This document shows positions 22,661 through 22,974 of a stretch of 22,974 nucleotides of DNA, piece by piece. The stretch's first letter is position 1, and each line of letters opens with the position of its first letter. The position numbers and the translations under genes were made by a program. Under the pieces are notes generated by a model. It was not told the DNA's origin. It was given only the letters and a program-made list of their open reading frames with translations, and searched no databases. Location of the stretch: the NCBI GenBank assembly GCA_046539045.1, contig JBKHHU010000036.1:1-22974 (forward strand). The letters run 5' to 3'. The stretch is from JBKHHU01 sp046539045. GTDB taxonomy: Bacteria; Planctomycetota; Phycisphaerae; SM23-33.

Positions 22661-22974
22661 GGTTGGCGGGTCTCCCGACCCGCCAACGGTGCCTGATGGT
22701 CGCTATGGTAGACTCTGCAACGTGACGGGTCGGGCCTGCCTTCCGAAGGAAGGAGACCCACCACGCGAAAGATGAATGCCGTTGCCCCTCGGTTGGCGGG
22801 TCTCCCGACCCGCCAACGGTGACTGATGGTCGCTATGGCAGACGCTGCAACGTGGTGGGTCGGGCCTGCCTTCCGAAGGAAGGAGACCCACCACGCGAAA
22901 GATGAATGCCGTTGCCCCTCGGTTGGCGGGTCTCCCGACCCGCCAACGGTGCCTGATGATCGCTATGGCAGACG
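22661..22974. repeat. 130-bp-period tandem repeat array with alternating hairpins
   Basis: Units start at 22661, 22791 and 22921, exactly 130 bases apart; the third is cut by the window end. The two full units differ at only a handful of positions. Each unit holds a perfect 11-bp hairpin GTTGGCGGGTC-TCCC-GACCCGCCAAC (22662-22687, 22792-22817, 22922-22947). It also holds a larger structure with arms GTGGTGGGTC/GACCCACCAC (22852-22861/22885-22894 in unit 2) around an inner hairpin CCTTCC-GAA-GGAAGG. The outer arm is degraded in unit 1 (22722-22731). The array starts 34 bases after the aroDE stop. No coding potential is supported. Confidence 0.95.

Noticed and set aside
22661..22974. CRISPR array at the right edge
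   Set aside because: The whole 130-base unit is repeated, including what would be the spacers; there are no variable spacers and no cas genes.

Overview
The window reads as a GC-rich bacterial chromosome segment, most likely from a planctomycete of the Phycisphaerae type or a close PVC relative. Three things suggest this. The type I dehydroquinase and shikimate dehydrogenase are fused, as in Chlamydiae and other PVC lineages. An ABC ATPase, ABC-2 permease, GldG-like protein and DUF4340 protein form one cassette. Several exported proteins carry Ala/Thr/Pro-rich linkers of the form 'TGPATQP'. The taxon is inferred; there is no rRNA gene or other marker. I saw no tRNA, rRNA, CRISPR array, transposase or phage gene.

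Layout. Bases 1-190 hold hairpin-rich repeats. From 214 to 4288, on the minus strand, an LsrB/RbsB-like periplasmic binding protein overlaps a membrane-bound hybrid histidine kinase by 8 bases, which looks like a ligand-sensing signalling pair. From 4505 to 5617 (minus) lies a short isocitrate dehydrogenase with NADP-type cofactor residues and a strong terminator. A small two-helix membrane protein follows (5764-6039, minus). At 6301-7956 (plus) is an exported protein resembling a gluzincin peptidase with a broken zinc motif. A spacer of about 465 bp with hairpins and a bidirectional terminator comes next.

From 8422 to 12555 (minus) an S55 (SpoIVB-type) peptidase-like protein and an exported beta-propeller/Ig-like protein form a tight two-gene operon. 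Divergent from it, at 12925-19921 (plus), is a four-gene cassette: ABC ATPase, ABC-2 permease, an unusually large GldG-like protein with a helical insertion, and a DUF4340 protein with five repeats. An exported helical protein with a very basic tail (20016-20990) and the fused aroDE gene (21104-22627) follow on the same strand. The window ends in an exact 130-bp-period tandem array whose hairpins belong to the same family as those at the left edge.

The central block (8422-20990) is rich in envelope and exported proteins. The most novel candidates are the enlarged GldG/DUF4340 pair next to the S55/propeller operon, the binding-protein/kinase sensor pair, the exported protease-like protein with HEAAE in place of HExxH, and the covarying hairpin repeat family at both ends.
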